From Streptomyces sp. NBC_01283 (GTDB lineage: Bacteria > Actinomycetota > Actinomycetes > Streptomycetales > Streptomycetaceae), in assembly GCF_041435335.1 (NCBI RefSeq), contig NZ_CP108430.1:3950501-4014500 (forward strand): 64,000 nt of DNA. The letters run 5' to 3'. The translations under genes were made by a program, and so were the position numbers. The notes beneath the pieces were generated by a model. It was not told the origin of the DNA. It was given only the letters and a program-made list of their open reading frames with translations, and ran no database searches. This document shows, piece by piece, positions 51,204-61,093 of this stretch (its first letter is position 1; every line of letters begins with the position of its first letter).

Positions 51204-51848
51204 TCAAGCCCCCTTGGCCGCGGTACGGACCAGGACGAGGCCGCCGTTCGGACCGGGAACTGCGCCCTTGATGAGGAGCAGGCCCTTCTCCGCGTCAACG
51301 GCGTGAACGGTCAGGTTCTGGGTGGTGACCCGCTCGTTGCCCATACGGCCCGCCATGCGGAGGCCCTTGAACACACGGCCCGGGGTGGCACAGCCACCGA
51401 TGGAACCGGGAGAGCGGTGCTTGCGCTGGGTGCCGTGACCGGCGCCGAGTCCCTTGAAGTTGTGACGCTTCATGACACCGGCGAAGCCCTTGCCCTTGCT
51501 CTTGCCCGTGACGTCAACCTTGACGCCGGACTCGAACACCTCGGCAGTCACCTCCTGGCCCAGCGTGTACTCGCTGGCGTCAGGGGTGCGGATCTCCACC
51601 AGGTGGCGGCGGGGAGTCACGTCGGCCTTGGCGAAGTGACCCTTGAGGGGCTTGTTCACCTTGCGCGGGTCGATCTCGCCGAAGGCGATCTGGACCGACT
51701 CGTAGCCGTCGGAGTCATTCGTACGGACCTGGGTAACGACGCAGGGCCCGGCCTTGACGACGGTGACCGGGACGACACGGTTGTTCTCGTCCCAGACCTG
51801 GGTCATGCCGAGCTTCTCGCCCAGGACGCCCTTGATCTGCTTAGTCAT
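51204..51848 (-). CDS. rplC: 50S ribosomal protein L3
   Basis: L3 begins 50S assembly. The 214 residues contain [29 protein letters not shown] and [46 protein letters not shown]. Confidence 0.97.
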   Translation of the reverse strand: MTKQIKGVLGEKLGMTQVWDENNRVVPVTVVKAGPCVVTQVRTNDSDGYESVQIAFGEIDPRKVNKPLKGHFAKADVTPRRHLVEIRTPDASEYTLGQEVTAEVFESGVKVDVTGKSKGKGFAGVMKRHNFKGLGAGHGTQRKHRSPGSIGGCATPGRVFKGLRMAGRMGNERVTTQNLTVHAVDAEKGLLLIKGAVPGPNGGLVLVRTAAKGA

Positions 51849-51861
51849 CTTTCCGCGCCTC

Positions 51862-52170
51862 TCAGAGCTTGATCTCGATGTCGACGCCGGCCGGAAGGTC
51901 CAGGCGCATCAACGAGTCAACGGTCTTGGGCGTCGGGTCGAGGATGTCGATCAGGCGCTTGTGCGTGCGCATCTCGAAGTGCTCGCGCGAGTCCTTGTAC
52001 TTGTGCGGCGACTTGATGACGCAGTACACGTTCTTCTCAGTGGGCAGCGGCACCGGGCCTGCGACCGACGCACCAGTGCGAGTCACCGTCTCGACGATCT
52101 TCTTCGCCGAAGAGTCGATGACCTCGTGGTCGTAGGCCTTGAGCCGGATGCGGATCTTCTGTCCCGCCAT
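51862..52170 (-). CDS. rpsJ: 30S ribosomal protein S10
   Basis: S10, also NusE in antitermination, is first in the S10 operon. The 102 residues run [19 protein letters not shown] to [14 protein letters not shown] chose ATG 52170; the frame is open to 52221. The leader carries the element at 52233-52257 and a TGGAAC/GTTCCA hairpin at 52204-52220. Confidence 0.97.
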   Translation of the reverse strand: MAGQKIRIRLKAYDHEVIDSSAKKIVETVTRTGASVAGPVPLPTEKNVYCVIKSPHKYKDSREHFEMRTHKRLIDILDPTPKTVDSLMRLDLPAGVDIEIKL

Positions 52171-52232
52171 GGCTACTTGGTAGTCCTGTCTCTCGAAACG
52201 CTCTGGAACCCGGTGTTCCACTCATCCTCTGT

Positions 52233-52257
52233 CCGACCCACGCGGTCGGGCGTGTCG
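52233..52257 (-). promoter_or_regulatory. Leader element A, shared with rpsL
   Basis: This 25-nt segment, with a CCGACC/GGTCGG hairpin around CACGC and a GTGTCG flank, matches 59163-59187 at 24 of 25 positions. Here it begins 63 nt upstream of rpsJ; there it begins 52 nt upstream of rpsL. Both operons are leftward. It is probably a shared promoter-proximal leader. Confidence 0.75.
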
Positions 52258-52617
52258 CAATCTCACTAACGAAATCTCCCGAAGGAAATCCACTGCTGTG
52301 GGATCGCGGCCCAAAGACCGCTGGCCGGTGAGAAGAAACCCACCGGGTGCCTGGTCAGCACCCCGCCCACGCTTCCCAGAAGATTCCCGTACGTCCGCTC
52401 CAGCGCTGCCTTACGGCAGATGGGGCGACGAGTACTGTGGGACTCGCTTCCGGTCCTCCCGGCGGGAGGCGCGCAGCATCGGCAACTCAACCGAGCAACC
52501 CCGACAGTCTGCCATATCATCGCGGGGCTGGCTAATCGGAGCCGGAGAGCGTACCTCGCGGCTGCCGGGGCGCCAACCCAGACCTCCGCACGGCGCGCCT
52601 CGACGGGCCCGCTCTGT

Positions 52618-52666
52618 AAAAAGTGCCGCACAAAGTGCCGTACAAAGCGCCTCTCCAAAGTGCCGC
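52618..52666. repeat. Four tandem 12-13-bp iteron-like repeats
   Basis: AAAGTGCCG occurs at 52620, 52632 and 52657, with a diverged unit (AAAGCGCC) at 52644, giving spacings of 12, 12 and 13 bp. The 850-bp gap between rpsJ and the HTH gene holds no other clear gene. A TCACTC/GAGTGA palindrome at 52861-52876 and a GGCCCC/GGGGCC hairpin at 52798-52813 are also in this gap. Confidence 0.75.
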
Positions 52667-52860
52667 GCCTGGATCGCACGCCACCGGATCCCGTTCCCGC
52701 GTGCTCCGGTGCCACCGGCGCCTTTCTCCAAGAACCCGAGAGGCAGAAAGAACCCGACCAAGCCCCACCCCACCCGCCCACGGTCGGGCGCCCGCTCGGC
52801 CCCGGTCGGGGCCTGCTCTGGGCCTGGTATGGATCTGGTCGGCAACGCACGGGACCACGC

Positions 52861-52876
52861 TCACTCACGCGAGTGA
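52861..52876. promoter_or_regulatory. Inverted repeat upstream of the HTH gene
   Basis: TCACTC and GAGTGA flank ACGC, 148 bp before the HTH start. Position suggests an operator; no protein can be assigned. Confidence 0.4.
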
Positions 52877-53023
52877 ACATCACCTGCTCAGCTGGATTTC
52901 CGGTCCCCCGACTGCCCTAATCTCGGCCCGAGCACACAAAACAACAGCAGACATGCGACGGCCCCCGCCGGGACGGCAATCCCGAGGCGAGGGCCTGACC
53001 ACCGAGGAAGAGGAAGCTTCCCG

Positions 53024-53932
53024 ATGGACACCCAAAACCCTAGCGCGCCCCCGCGCGCCCAGTCCGCCGTGGGCGGCAGTCAATCCCACGCACGAGCGAC
53101 CCGGCGCCCCCGCGGCCATCCCCGCCCCACCGCTGCGCGCCCCTCCGGCATCGCCCACGAGAACACCCGCCACACCACCCGCTTCACGGTGATCGGCAAC
53201 CACCTCACCCAGCACCAAGAGCTATCCCTCCTGGCGATCGGCCTGGGCTGCCACATGCAGTCGCTGCCCGCCGGAGCCCGCGTCGACATCAAGACGCTCG
53301 CCGCCCGCTTCCCCGAGGGCGCGACCCGAATCGCCGCCGCCCTGCGCGAGCTGGAGAGCCACGGCTACCTGCGCCGCGAACGCGAACGCACCCCCGCCGG
53401 CCGCATCGTCACCCGCACGACCTCCTGCAACCATCCACACGCGGCGGTCCAGCGCCGCCCGCACTCCCCCGCCCCGAGGCCGATCACACCGCCGCCCGAG
53501 ACCAACACGGCTCCGGCCACCCACGCACCCCCGAAACAACCCCGCCCCCTCCCCGCCGTACCGCACCCGGCCTTCCCCGCCTCCGCCCTCCTCCAGCAGG
53601 CCACCGGCCTCCTCGCCGACCTGCGCCACGAGGACCCGCGCCTGCTCCTCTCGGCCCGCGACACCGCCTGCCTCGCCCCCGGCGTCGCCGCCTGGCTGGA
53701 ACGCGACGTCGCCCCCACCGCCGTACGCCACGCCCTCACCCACGACCTGCCGCCCGAGGGCCCACGCCGCCCGGCCGCCCTCCTCGCGCACCGCCTGACA
53801 GCGCTGCTGCCTCCCCCACCCCACTTCCACGGCCCACCGCCCGCCCGGCACCCCCTCCAGAACTGCGACACCTGCGACCGAGCCTTCCGCGGCCCCGCCC
53901 CGGGCCACTGCCGCGACTGCCGTCCCGATTGA
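53024..53932 (+). CDS. Winged-helix protein with C-terminal zinc-finger-like motif
   Basis: The 302-residue protein has a basic disordered start, then a winged helix at about 55-125 (HLTQHQELSLLAIGLGCHMQSLPAGARVDIKTLAARFPEGATRIAAALRELESHGYLRRER). A Pro-rich linker follows, then a helical domain (about 185-265) and four Cys at 281, 284, 296 and 299 (NCDTCDRAFRG; GHCRDCR). This organisation is common among Streptomyces accessory genes, but I know no tested function. It lies between two ribosomal operons, opposite in strand, and shares an operon with the Uma2 gene. Confidence 0.8.
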   Translation: MDTQNPSAPPRAQSAVGGSQSHARATRRPRGHPRPTAARPSGIAHENTRHTTRFTVIGNHLTQHQELSLLAIGLGCHMQSLPAGARVDIKTLAARFPEGATRIAAALRELESHGYLRRERERTPAGRIVTRTTSCNHPHAAVQRRPHSPAPRPITPPPETNTAPATHAPPKQPRPLPAVPHPAFPASALLQQATGLLADLRHEDPRLLLSARDTACLAPGVAAWLERDVAPTAVRHALTHDLPPEGPRRPAALLAHRLTALLPPPPHFHGPPPARHPLQNCDTCDRAFRGPAPGHCRDCRPD

Positions 53933-53948
53933 AAGGAGGCCACCTAGC

Positions 53949-54608
53949 ATGAACGTGACGACCCTTACCCCTGGGCTCAGACGAGGAGCGCACGCCATGA
54001 CCATCGCCCCGGACAGTGCACAGCAGGGCAGCCCTCACTACCGGGCGATGCGTGAACTCGTCGAGCAGATGGACGACCGGATCTCCGGCAAGTTCGAAAT
54101 CACGAAGCAAGGGATCGTCCACGACATGATGTCGCCGAGCAAGCCACACGAGCTCACCGCGCTACGGCTGCGCCGACGTCTGGAGTCGGTGATGCCTGAA
54201 GGGCGCCTCGCACACACGGGTGCGCCCGACGTGGAGGACATCTTCGAGGGTGTGCTGCGGCTGCCCGACATCATCCTCATCGATGAAGCGGACATGGAGG
54301 GCCAGGGTTCCTTCGACCCTCGCACCCTCATCGCCGCCATCGAGATCGTCTCCCGCTCGAACCCCGAGAACGACTGGGTCGGCAAGACCCGCGACTACCC
54401 GCTCCTCGGCATCCCGGTGTACGCGATCTTCGACCCCCGTACCGGCACCGGAGCCGTCCTCTCTGAGATCCACCCGACGCCCCAGGGCCCGCGCTACGCC
54501 ACCCGCAAGGACTTCGTCTACGGCGAAGACGTCACCATCGGCGAGTGGTCGATCTCGACCGAGGGCCTGCCCCGTTACGAGAACCAGGTCGAGGGGTCGG
54601 GCGCGTAA
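53949..54608 (+). CDS. Uma2-family (DUF820) putative endonuclease
   Basis: This PD-(D/E)XK-fold protein of 219 residues has the Uma2 core. The acidic residues are in [13 protein letters not shown], the Glu in [18 protein letters not shown] with its Lys in the following helix, and [19 protein letters not shown]. Uma2 proteins are abundant in cyanobacteria and actinobacteria and are presumed nucleases of unknown target. AAAGGAGG lies 9 nt before ATG 53949; ATG 53997 with GAGGAG is also possible. It begins 16 nt after the HTH stop. Confidence 0.87.
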   Translation: MNVTTLTPGLRRGAHAMTIAPDSAQQGSPHYRAMRELVEQMDDRISGKFEITKQGIVHDMMSPSKPHELTALRLRRRLESVMPEGRLAHTGAPDVEDIFEGVLRLPDIILIDEADMEGQGSFDPRTLIAAIEIVSRSNPENDWVGKTRDYPLLGIPVYAIFDPRTGTGAVLSEIHPTPQGPRYATRKDFVYGEDVTIGEWSISTEGLPRYENQVEGSGA

Positions 54609-54646
54609 GCCCCCCGGCGCGGGCGGATAGCGACGGGGTACGCGAA

Positions 54647-54680
54647 AAGGGCCCGTACGACCGAAGTCGTACGGGCCCTT
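54647..54680. terminator. Bidirectional terminator between Uma2 gene and tuf
   Basis: A perfect 15-bp stem (AAGGGCCCGTACGAC) over a CGAA tetraloop, with an A run on the left and T on the right. It serves both the Uma2 gene and the str operon. Confidence 0.9.
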
Positions 54681-54754
54681 CCGTTACTGCGTTTACTGCT
54701 GTGCTCTCAGTTCAGAGCAACCGGGTTACCCCGATCTTCAAGAAAGCGAAATGC

Positions 54755-55948
<1,194 letters not shown>

Positions 55949-56023
55949 TGAATCCTCCTGCGGAGTGGTTCTGTACGCCTTGCTTCATCGGCGCCAGGTG
56001 ATCTTTGCTGGGATACCCGGGGC

Positions 56024-56061
56024 CCGGGGCACCCGGCCCGAAGAGGGTCGGAATGCCCCGG
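56024..56061 (-). promoter_or_regulatory. Hairpin in the fusA-tuf gap
   Basis: CCGGGGCA pairs with TGCCCCGG around imperfect inner arms (CCCGGCCC with GGGTCGGA) and a loop containing GAAGA. It may attenuate readthrough from fusA or mark processing before tuf. Confidence 0.5.
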
Positions 56062-56100
56062 AGACTCCGGAGTCAAGCCTAAAGCGTCAACTCGGGTGAG

Positions 56101-58227
56101 TTACTCGCCCTTGGCCTTCGCGATGATCTCCTCGGCGACGTTCCGCGGAACCTCGGCGTAGGAGTCGAACTGCATTGAGTAGCTTGCGCGACCCGACGTC
56201 TTGCTGCGGAGGTCTCCGACGTAGCCGAACATCTCCGAGAGGGGCACGAGGCCCTTCACGACGCGAGCACCGCTGCGCTCCTCCATGGCCTGGATCTGGC
56301 CACGTCGGGAGTTGATGTCACCGATGACATCGCCCATGTAGTCCTCGGGCGTGGTGACCTCAACGGCCATCATCGGCTCGAGCAGCACGGGCTTGGCCTT
56401 ACGCGCGGCCTCCTTGAAGGCCTGCGATCCGGCGATCTTGAAGGCGAGCTCGGAGGAGTCGACCTCGTGGTAGGCGCCGTCGAGAAGCGTGATGCGAACA
56501 CCAGTCATCTCGTAGCCCGCCAGGATGCCGAACTGCATGGCCTCCTGCGCACCGGCGTCCACCGACGGGATGTACTCCCGCGGGATACGGCCACCGGTGA
56601 CCTTGTTCACGAACTCGTACGAAGCGTCGCCGCTGTCGATGGGCTCGATCGCGATCTGCACCTTGGCGAACTGACCGGTACCACCGGTCTGCTTCTTGTG
56701 GGTGTAGTCCACGCGCTCGACGGCCTGACGGATCGTCTCGCGGTACGCGACCTGGGGCTTGCCGACGTTCGCCTCGACGCGGAATTCGCGCTTCATGCGG
56801 TCGACGAGCACCTCGAGGTGAAGCTCGCCCATACCACCGATGATGGTCTGGCCGGTCTCCTCGTCCGAGTGAACCTGGAAGGAGGGGTCCTCCTCCGAGA
56901 GACGCTGGATGGCTACACCCAGCTTCTCCTGGTCACCCTTGGACTTGGGCTCGATGGCGACCTGAATGACCGGCGCCGGGAAGTCCATGGACTCCAGGAT
57001 GACCGGCTTCTTGTCGTCACACAGCGTCTCACCGGTGGTGGTCTGCTTCAGGCCCATGACGGCGACGATGTCGCCGGCGCCCACCGAGTCGATCTCCTCA
57101 CGCTTGTTCGCGTGCATGCGGTAGATCTTGCCGATGCGCTCCTTCTTGCCCTTGACGGAGTTCAGCACCGCGGTGCCGGCCTCCAGGCGACCGGAGTAGA
57201 TCCGGACGAAGGTGAGCTTGCCGAGGTGCGGGTCGCTCGCGATCTTGAACGCGAGAGCCGAGAGCGGCTCCTCGTCAGAAGGCTTGCGCTTGACGACGAC
57301 CTCGGGGTCCTTGACGTCGTGGCCCTCGATGGCCTCGACGTCCAGGGGCGACGGCAGGTAACGCACGACCGCGTCGAGCAGGGGCTGAACGCCCTTGTTC
57401 TTGAACGCGGTGCCGCAGAACACGGGGGTGACGGTGGTGTCGCCGCCCTTGCCGGAGGCGATGGTGACGCGGCGGATGGCCTCGTACAGCTGCTCCTCGG
57501 TGGGCTCCTGGCCCTCGAGGTACAGCTCCATCATCTGCTCGTCGTTCTCCGCGACGGCCTCGAGCAGCTTGCCGCGGTACTCCTCGGCAGCCTCGGTGTG
57601 CGTGTCGGGGATGTCGACGATGTCGTAGGCCTCGCCCATCTTGGTCTCTGCGGACCAGACGAAGGCCTTCATGGTGACGAGGTCGACGACGCCCTTGAAG
57701 TCAGCCTCTGCGCCGATGGGCAGCTGCATGACGATCGGGGTCGCACCGAGGCGCTCGACGATCATGTCGACGCAGCGGTGGAACTCGGCACCCGTACGGT
57801 CGAGCTTGTTGACGAAGCAGATGCGCGGGACGCCGTAGCGGTCCGCCTGACGCCACACGGTCTCGGACTGGGGCTCAACACCGGCGACGCCGTCGAACAC
57901 CGTCACGGCACCGTCGAGGACACGGAGCGAACGCTCTACCTCGACGGTGAAGTCGACGTGGCCCGGGGTGTCGATGATGTTGATGGTGTGGTCGACATCG
58001 TTCAGCGGCCAGTGACAGGTGGTGGCAGCAGAGGTGATCGTGATGCCACGCTCCTGCTCCTGCTCCATCCAGTCCATGGTCGCGGCGCCGTCGTGAACCT
58101 CACCGATCTTGTACGACACACCGGTGTAGAACAGGATCCGCTCGGTGGTCGTCGTCTTGCCCGCGTCGATGTGGGCCATGATGCCGATGTTGCGCACCTT
58201 GGCCAGGTCAAGTGAAGTGGTAGCCAT
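56101..58227 (-). CDS. fusA: Elongation factor G
   Basis: EF-G drives translocation. The 708 residues contain the G1 motif [43 protein letters not shown] and NKLDRTGA, with domain IV ([19 protein letters not shown]). Standard str-operon position. Confidence 0.98.
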   Translation of the reverse strand: MATTSLDLAKVRNIGIMAHIDAGKTTTTERILFYTGVSYKIGEVHDGAATMDWMEQEQERGITITSAATTCHWPLNDVDHTINIIDTPGHVDFTVEVERSLRVLDGAVTVFDGVAGVEPQSETVWRQADRYGVPRICFVNKLDRTGAEFHRCVDMIVERLGATPIVMQLPIGAEADFKGVVDLVTMKAFVWSAETKMGEAYDIVDIPDTHTEAAEEYRGKLLEAVAENDEQMMELYLEGQEPTEEQLYEAIRRVTIASGKGGDTTVTPVFCGTAFKNKGVQPLLDAVVRYLPSPLDVEAIEGHDVKDPEVVVKRKPSDEEPLSALAFKIASDPHLGKLTFVRIYSGRLEAGTAVLNSVKGKKERIGKIYRMHANKREEIDSVGAGDIVAVMGLKQTTTGETLCDDKKPVILESMDFPAPVIQVAIEPKSKGDQEKLGVAIQRLSEEDPSFQVHSDEETGQTIIGGMGELHLEVLVDRMKREFRVEANVGKPQVAYRETIRQAVERVDYTHKKQTGGTGQFAKVQIAIEPIDSGDASYEFVNKVTGGRIPREYIPSVDAGAQEAMQFGILAGYEMTGVRITLLDGAYHEVDSSELAFKIAGSQAFKEAARKAKPVLLEPMMAVEVTTPEDYMGDVIGDINSRRGQIQAMEERSGARVVKGLVPLSEMFGYVGDLRSKTSGRASYSMQFDSYAEVPRNVAEEIIAKAKGE

Positions 58228-58266
58228 ATCGGCTCAGTCTTCTCTCGGTCTCGATGTGGGTAGCGA

Positions 58267-58737
58267 CTACCAGCGGTAGTGCGCGAAGGCCTTGTTGGAC
58301 TCGGCCATCTTGTGGGTGTCCTCACGCTTCTTCACAGCGGCACCAAGGCCGTTGGAGGCGTCGAGGAGCTCGTTGAGGAGACGCTCGGTCATCGTCTTCT
58401 CGCGACGGGCGCGGGAGTAACCGACCAGCCAGCGCAGGGCCAGCGTGTTGGCGCGACCGGGCTTGACCTCGATCGGGACCTGGTAGGTCGCACCGCCGAC
58501 GCGGCGGGACTTGACCTCAAGGGTCGGCTTGATGTTCTCGAGCGCGCGCTTGAGCGTGATGACCGGGTCGTTGCCGGTCTTCTCGCGCAGGCCCTCCATG
58601 GCGCCGTACACGATGCGCTCGGCGGTGGAGCGCTTGCCGTTCAGCAGCACCTTGTTGATGAGGGAGGTCACCAGAGGAGAACCGTAGACCGGGTCGATGA
58701 TGACCGGGCGCTTCGGGGCGGGGCCCTTACGAGGCAT
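58267..58737 (-). CDS. rpsG: 30S ribosomal protein S7
   Basis: S7 nucleates the 30S head. The 156 residues begin [31 protein letters not shown] and include [47 protein letters not shown]. It starts 2 nt after rpsL. Confidence 0.98.
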   Translation of the reverse strand: MPRKGPAPKRPVIIDPVYGSPLVTSLINKVLLNGKRSTAERIVYGAMEGLREKTGNDPVITLKRALENIKPTLEVKSRRVGGATYQVPIEVKPGRANTLALRWLVGYSRARREKTMTERLLNELLDASNGLGAAVKKREDTHKMAESNKAFAHYRW

Positions 58738-58739
58738 TC

Positions 58740-59111
58740 TTACTTCTCCTTCTTGGCGCCGTAGCGGCTGCGGGCCTGCTTGCGGTTCTTGACGCCCTGG
58801 GTGTCAAGGGAGCCGCGGATGATCTTGTAACGAACACCCGGCAGGTCCTTCACACGGCCACCACGCACGAGCACGATGGAGTGCTCCTGCAGGTTGTGTC
58901 CCTCACCCGGAATGTAGGCCGTGACCTCGATCCCGGAGGTCAGACGCACACGCGCGACCTTACGGAGTGCCGAGTTCGGCTTCTTCGGGGTGGTCGTGAA
59001 CACACGCGTGCAGACGCCGCGGCGCTGGGGCGATCCCTCGAGCGCGGGCGTCTTGTTCTTCTCGACCTTGTCCTGCCGGCCCTTCCGGACCAGCTGCTGG
59101 ATCGTAGGCAC
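58740..59111 (-). CDS. rpsL: 30S ribosomal protein S12
   Basis: S12 is at the decoding centre. The 123 residues start [14 protein letters not shown] from GTG 59111. Streptomycin-sensitive residues are present: Lys43 ([12 protein letters not shown]) and Lys88 ([13 protein letters not shown]). First gene of the str operon, with leader element A 52 nt upstream. Confidence 0.98.
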   Translation of the reverse strand: MPTIQQLVRKGRQDKVEKNKTPALEGSPQRRGVCTRVFTTTPKKPNSALRKVARVRLTSGIEVTAYIPGEGHNLQEHSIVLVRGGRVKDLPGVRYKIIRGSLDTQGVKNRKQARSRYGAKKEK

Positions 59112-59162
59112 TACTTCTCCGGTTTCTGTGTGCCGAATGGTAAAGCTAACCTGGAACATTTA

Positions 59163-59187
59163 CCGACCCACGCGGTCGGGTGTGTCG
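59163..59187 (-). promoter_or_regulatory. Leader element A, shared with rpsJ
   Basis: This matches the rpsJ element at 52233-52257 at 24 of 25 positions (the single change is in the flank outside the hairpin). It lies in the expected 5' leader of the str operon. The following 59188-59498 holds the str promoter and the upstream region of the Crp gene, with no other gene seen. Confidence 0.75.
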
Positions 59188-59498
59188 AATCCTGCAGACT
59201 CCCGCCGCAAGGCGAGGAGGGGCGCAGATTACGGTGGCCGTTCACGGACTCACGCTGCGGTTGAGGACACGCGCGCGAGCCCAGGCACACCCCAGGCACA
59301 AGGTCTGAGCGTACCTACCTCATCGGGTTCGGTCAAAACAAATGCGGTGGGGGGCGACACGCCGGGCTTTTCGTCTCCCATGTGACCGGTCTCGGCCAGA
59401 GGGGCCGATTGCCGCCCGTTCCCCGAACGGCCGCCTCAAGTACGTTGACTGGTTGCGAGATCAATGGCATCGGCGCACGTGAACACGGGGGCAGCGGG

Positions 59499-60218
59499 AT
59501 GGCCGGGGGACAGGCGCACGCAGGGGAAGACGACGGCTTAGACGATCGGGTGCCCTTCCTCGCACGTCTGGAGAGAGACGACCGGACCGCGCTGCTCGCG
59601 ATCGGCCGCCCCCTGCGCTATCCCGCACGCGGCGTCATCATGCGCCAGGACGAGCCCTCCGCCCACGTACTGCTGCTCCTCCAGGGCTGGACCAAGGTCA
59701 CGGCGACCGCGGTCAACGGCTACGAGGCCCTCCTCGCCCTGCGCGGCCCCGGCGACATCATCGGCGAGGGTGCCGCACTCAGCGGCCGTGGCCGCTCGGC
59801 GACCGTGACCGCGCTGGAGCAGGTCGAGGCGGTGGCCATCGAGCAGGGCCGCTTCACGCGGTTCCTCACCGACAGCCCCCAGGTGGCACTCAAGCTCCTC
59901 GGCCTGGCCACCGACCGGCAGCGCTCGACCGACCGCCGTCGGCTGGAGTGGGCGGCACTCTCGGTGCGCGAGCGACTGGCAGTCCTCCTGCTCGACCTCG
60001 TACGCACTCATGGCACCCGGACCGAAGCGGGCATCGAGCTCACCGTTCCGCTCAGCCAGCAGGAGTTCGCCGGGTCGGTCGGGGCCTCGCGCGAGGCGGT
60101 GGCCCGGCTCCTGAAGGAGTTGCGCGACCGGAAGGTCGTCGCGACGAGCCGCCGCCGCATCGTCGTCGTGCGCCCCGACATCCTGCGCCGCATCATCGAC
60201 GGCGGAAGCATTCAGTGA
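59499..60218 (+). CDS. Crp/Fnr-family transcriptional regulator
   Basis: The product of about 239 residues has an N-terminal cyclic-nucleotide-binding-type barrel (PFLARLERDDRTALLAIGRPLRYPARGVIMRQDEPSAHVLLLLQGWTKVTATAVNGYEALLALRGPGDIIGEGAALSG) and a C-terminal Crp winged helix (VPLSQQEFAGSVGASREAVARLLKELRDRKVVATSRRRIVVV). The phosphate-binding PGDIIGE motif is present, but the RSA-type segment is SGRGRSATVTA, so ligand binding is uncertain. No Cys ligands of Fnr type. I chose ATG 59499; the frame is open to 59382. It lies 125 nt before the conflict-type operon and could control it. Confidence 0.85.
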   Translation: MAGGQAHAGEDDGLDDRVPFLARLERDDRTALLAIGRPLRYPARGVIMRQDEPSAHVLLLLQGWTKVTATAVNGYEALLALRGPGDIIGEGAALSGRGRSATVTALEQVEAVAIEQGRFTRFLTDSPQVALKLLGLATDRQRSTDRRRLEWAALSVRERLAVLLLDLVRTHGTRTEAGIELTVPLSQQEFAGSVGASREAVARLLKELRDRKVVATSRRRIVVVRPDILRRIIDGGSIQ

Positions 60219-60343
60219 ACGGCATGTAGCCGAGAGTCACTCTGTGTACGCAGTCACAGTTCGTACGCGTCATCTGCCCTCTGCCGTCTCGCCCCGGGCC
60301 GCCATCGTGCTGGTCAACGGAACCGAATCGGTGAGAGGCAGAT

Positions 60344-61093
60344 ATGACCGACTCCCTGAACCGCACGATCCTGCTCTTCGACATTGAGCAGTTCGGCACC
60401 AGAGACGATGTCGAGCAGGCATTTCTCCGACGCATGCTGTACGACGTCGCCGACGGCACGCTCGCCGCAGCCGACGTCAGCGAAACCTCTCGGCTCCGCG
60501 CCGACCGAGGTGACTCTGTGGTCGAACTCATCGACGCGAACGTTCCGGTGTCAGGGCTGGTGAAGGCGCTGCTCACCGACACTCCGCTGCTGCTGCACGC
60601 CAAGAACCGGCTGATGGCGGGCAGCGCCCGGATGCGGCTGCGCATCGTACTGGCCGCTGGATACGTCGCCGTGGACGAGAAGGGCTGGATCGGCGGGGAC
60701 CTGAACCATGCCTTCCGTCTGTTGGATGCCGAACCACTGCGTGAGGCCCTGCGGACCGCTGCCGACAGCAGCGTCCTCTGCGTCTCCGACACCCTCTACC
60801 AAGGGGTGGTGCGCCACGGCCACCACGGCGTTCGCCCAGAGGAGTTCCACAAGGTGGCCGTGGAGACCAAGGAAGGGCCGAGCACCGCATGGCTGCACCA
60901 GGTGGCGGCGCCCGAGCGGGGCGGCAGCGGAGGCTCCCAGCCCACCGGCTACTCCCCCACTGGCTCCCCCTCCACCAGTCCCTCCGCCACGAGCACCCAG
61001 ATCATGGGCTCGCAGTACGGGATCACTGGCGGCCACGTCGCGGGCGACGTCAACTTCGACTTGCGAGGCGGAGAGCGGGGTGACCGGAAGTGA
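60344..61093 (+). CDS. Class III nucleotidyl-cyclase-like protein with C-terminal signalling motif
   Basis: The 249 residues start with a domain matching class III cyclase landmarks. These are the first metal Asp13 in ILLFDIEQFG, the second in RGDSVVEL (Asp57), and the Asn/Arg pair of the NxAxRL motif in LNHAFRLLDAE (Asn121, Arg125). The substrate-choosing Lys three residues before the GD is Ala53, so base preference would not be standard. A Gly/Ser/Thr/Pro linker (about 191-218) leads to GSQYGITGGHVAGDVNFDL (222-240). That motif recurs in the next protein. Its stop overlaps the next GTG (GTGA). Confidence 0.75.
   Translation: MTDSLNRTILLFDIEQFGTRDDVEQAFLRRMLYDVADGTLAAADVSETSRLRADRGDSVVELIDANVPVSGLVKALLTDTPLLLHAKNRLMAGSARMRLRIVLAAGYVAVDEKGWIGGDLNHAFRLLDAEPLREALRTAADSSVLCVSDTLYQGVVRHGHHGVRPEEFHKVAVETKEGPSTAWLHQVAAPERGGSGGSQPTGYSPTGSPSTSPSATSTQIMGSQYGITGGHVAGDVNFDLRGGERGDRK

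Noticed and set aside
52618..52666. CRISPR array
   Set aside because: Units are only 9-12 bp with almost no spacers and no cas genes are nearby.
52266..52883. Several open frames of 110-205 codons between rpsJ and the HTH gene
   Set aside because: They overlap each other on both strands, lack ribosome sites and known domains, and include the iteron block.
53222..54004. 260-codon frame antisense to the HTH gene
   Set aside because: Gly/Arg-rich shadow; the sense frame has a winged helix, Cys motif and a downstream operon partner.
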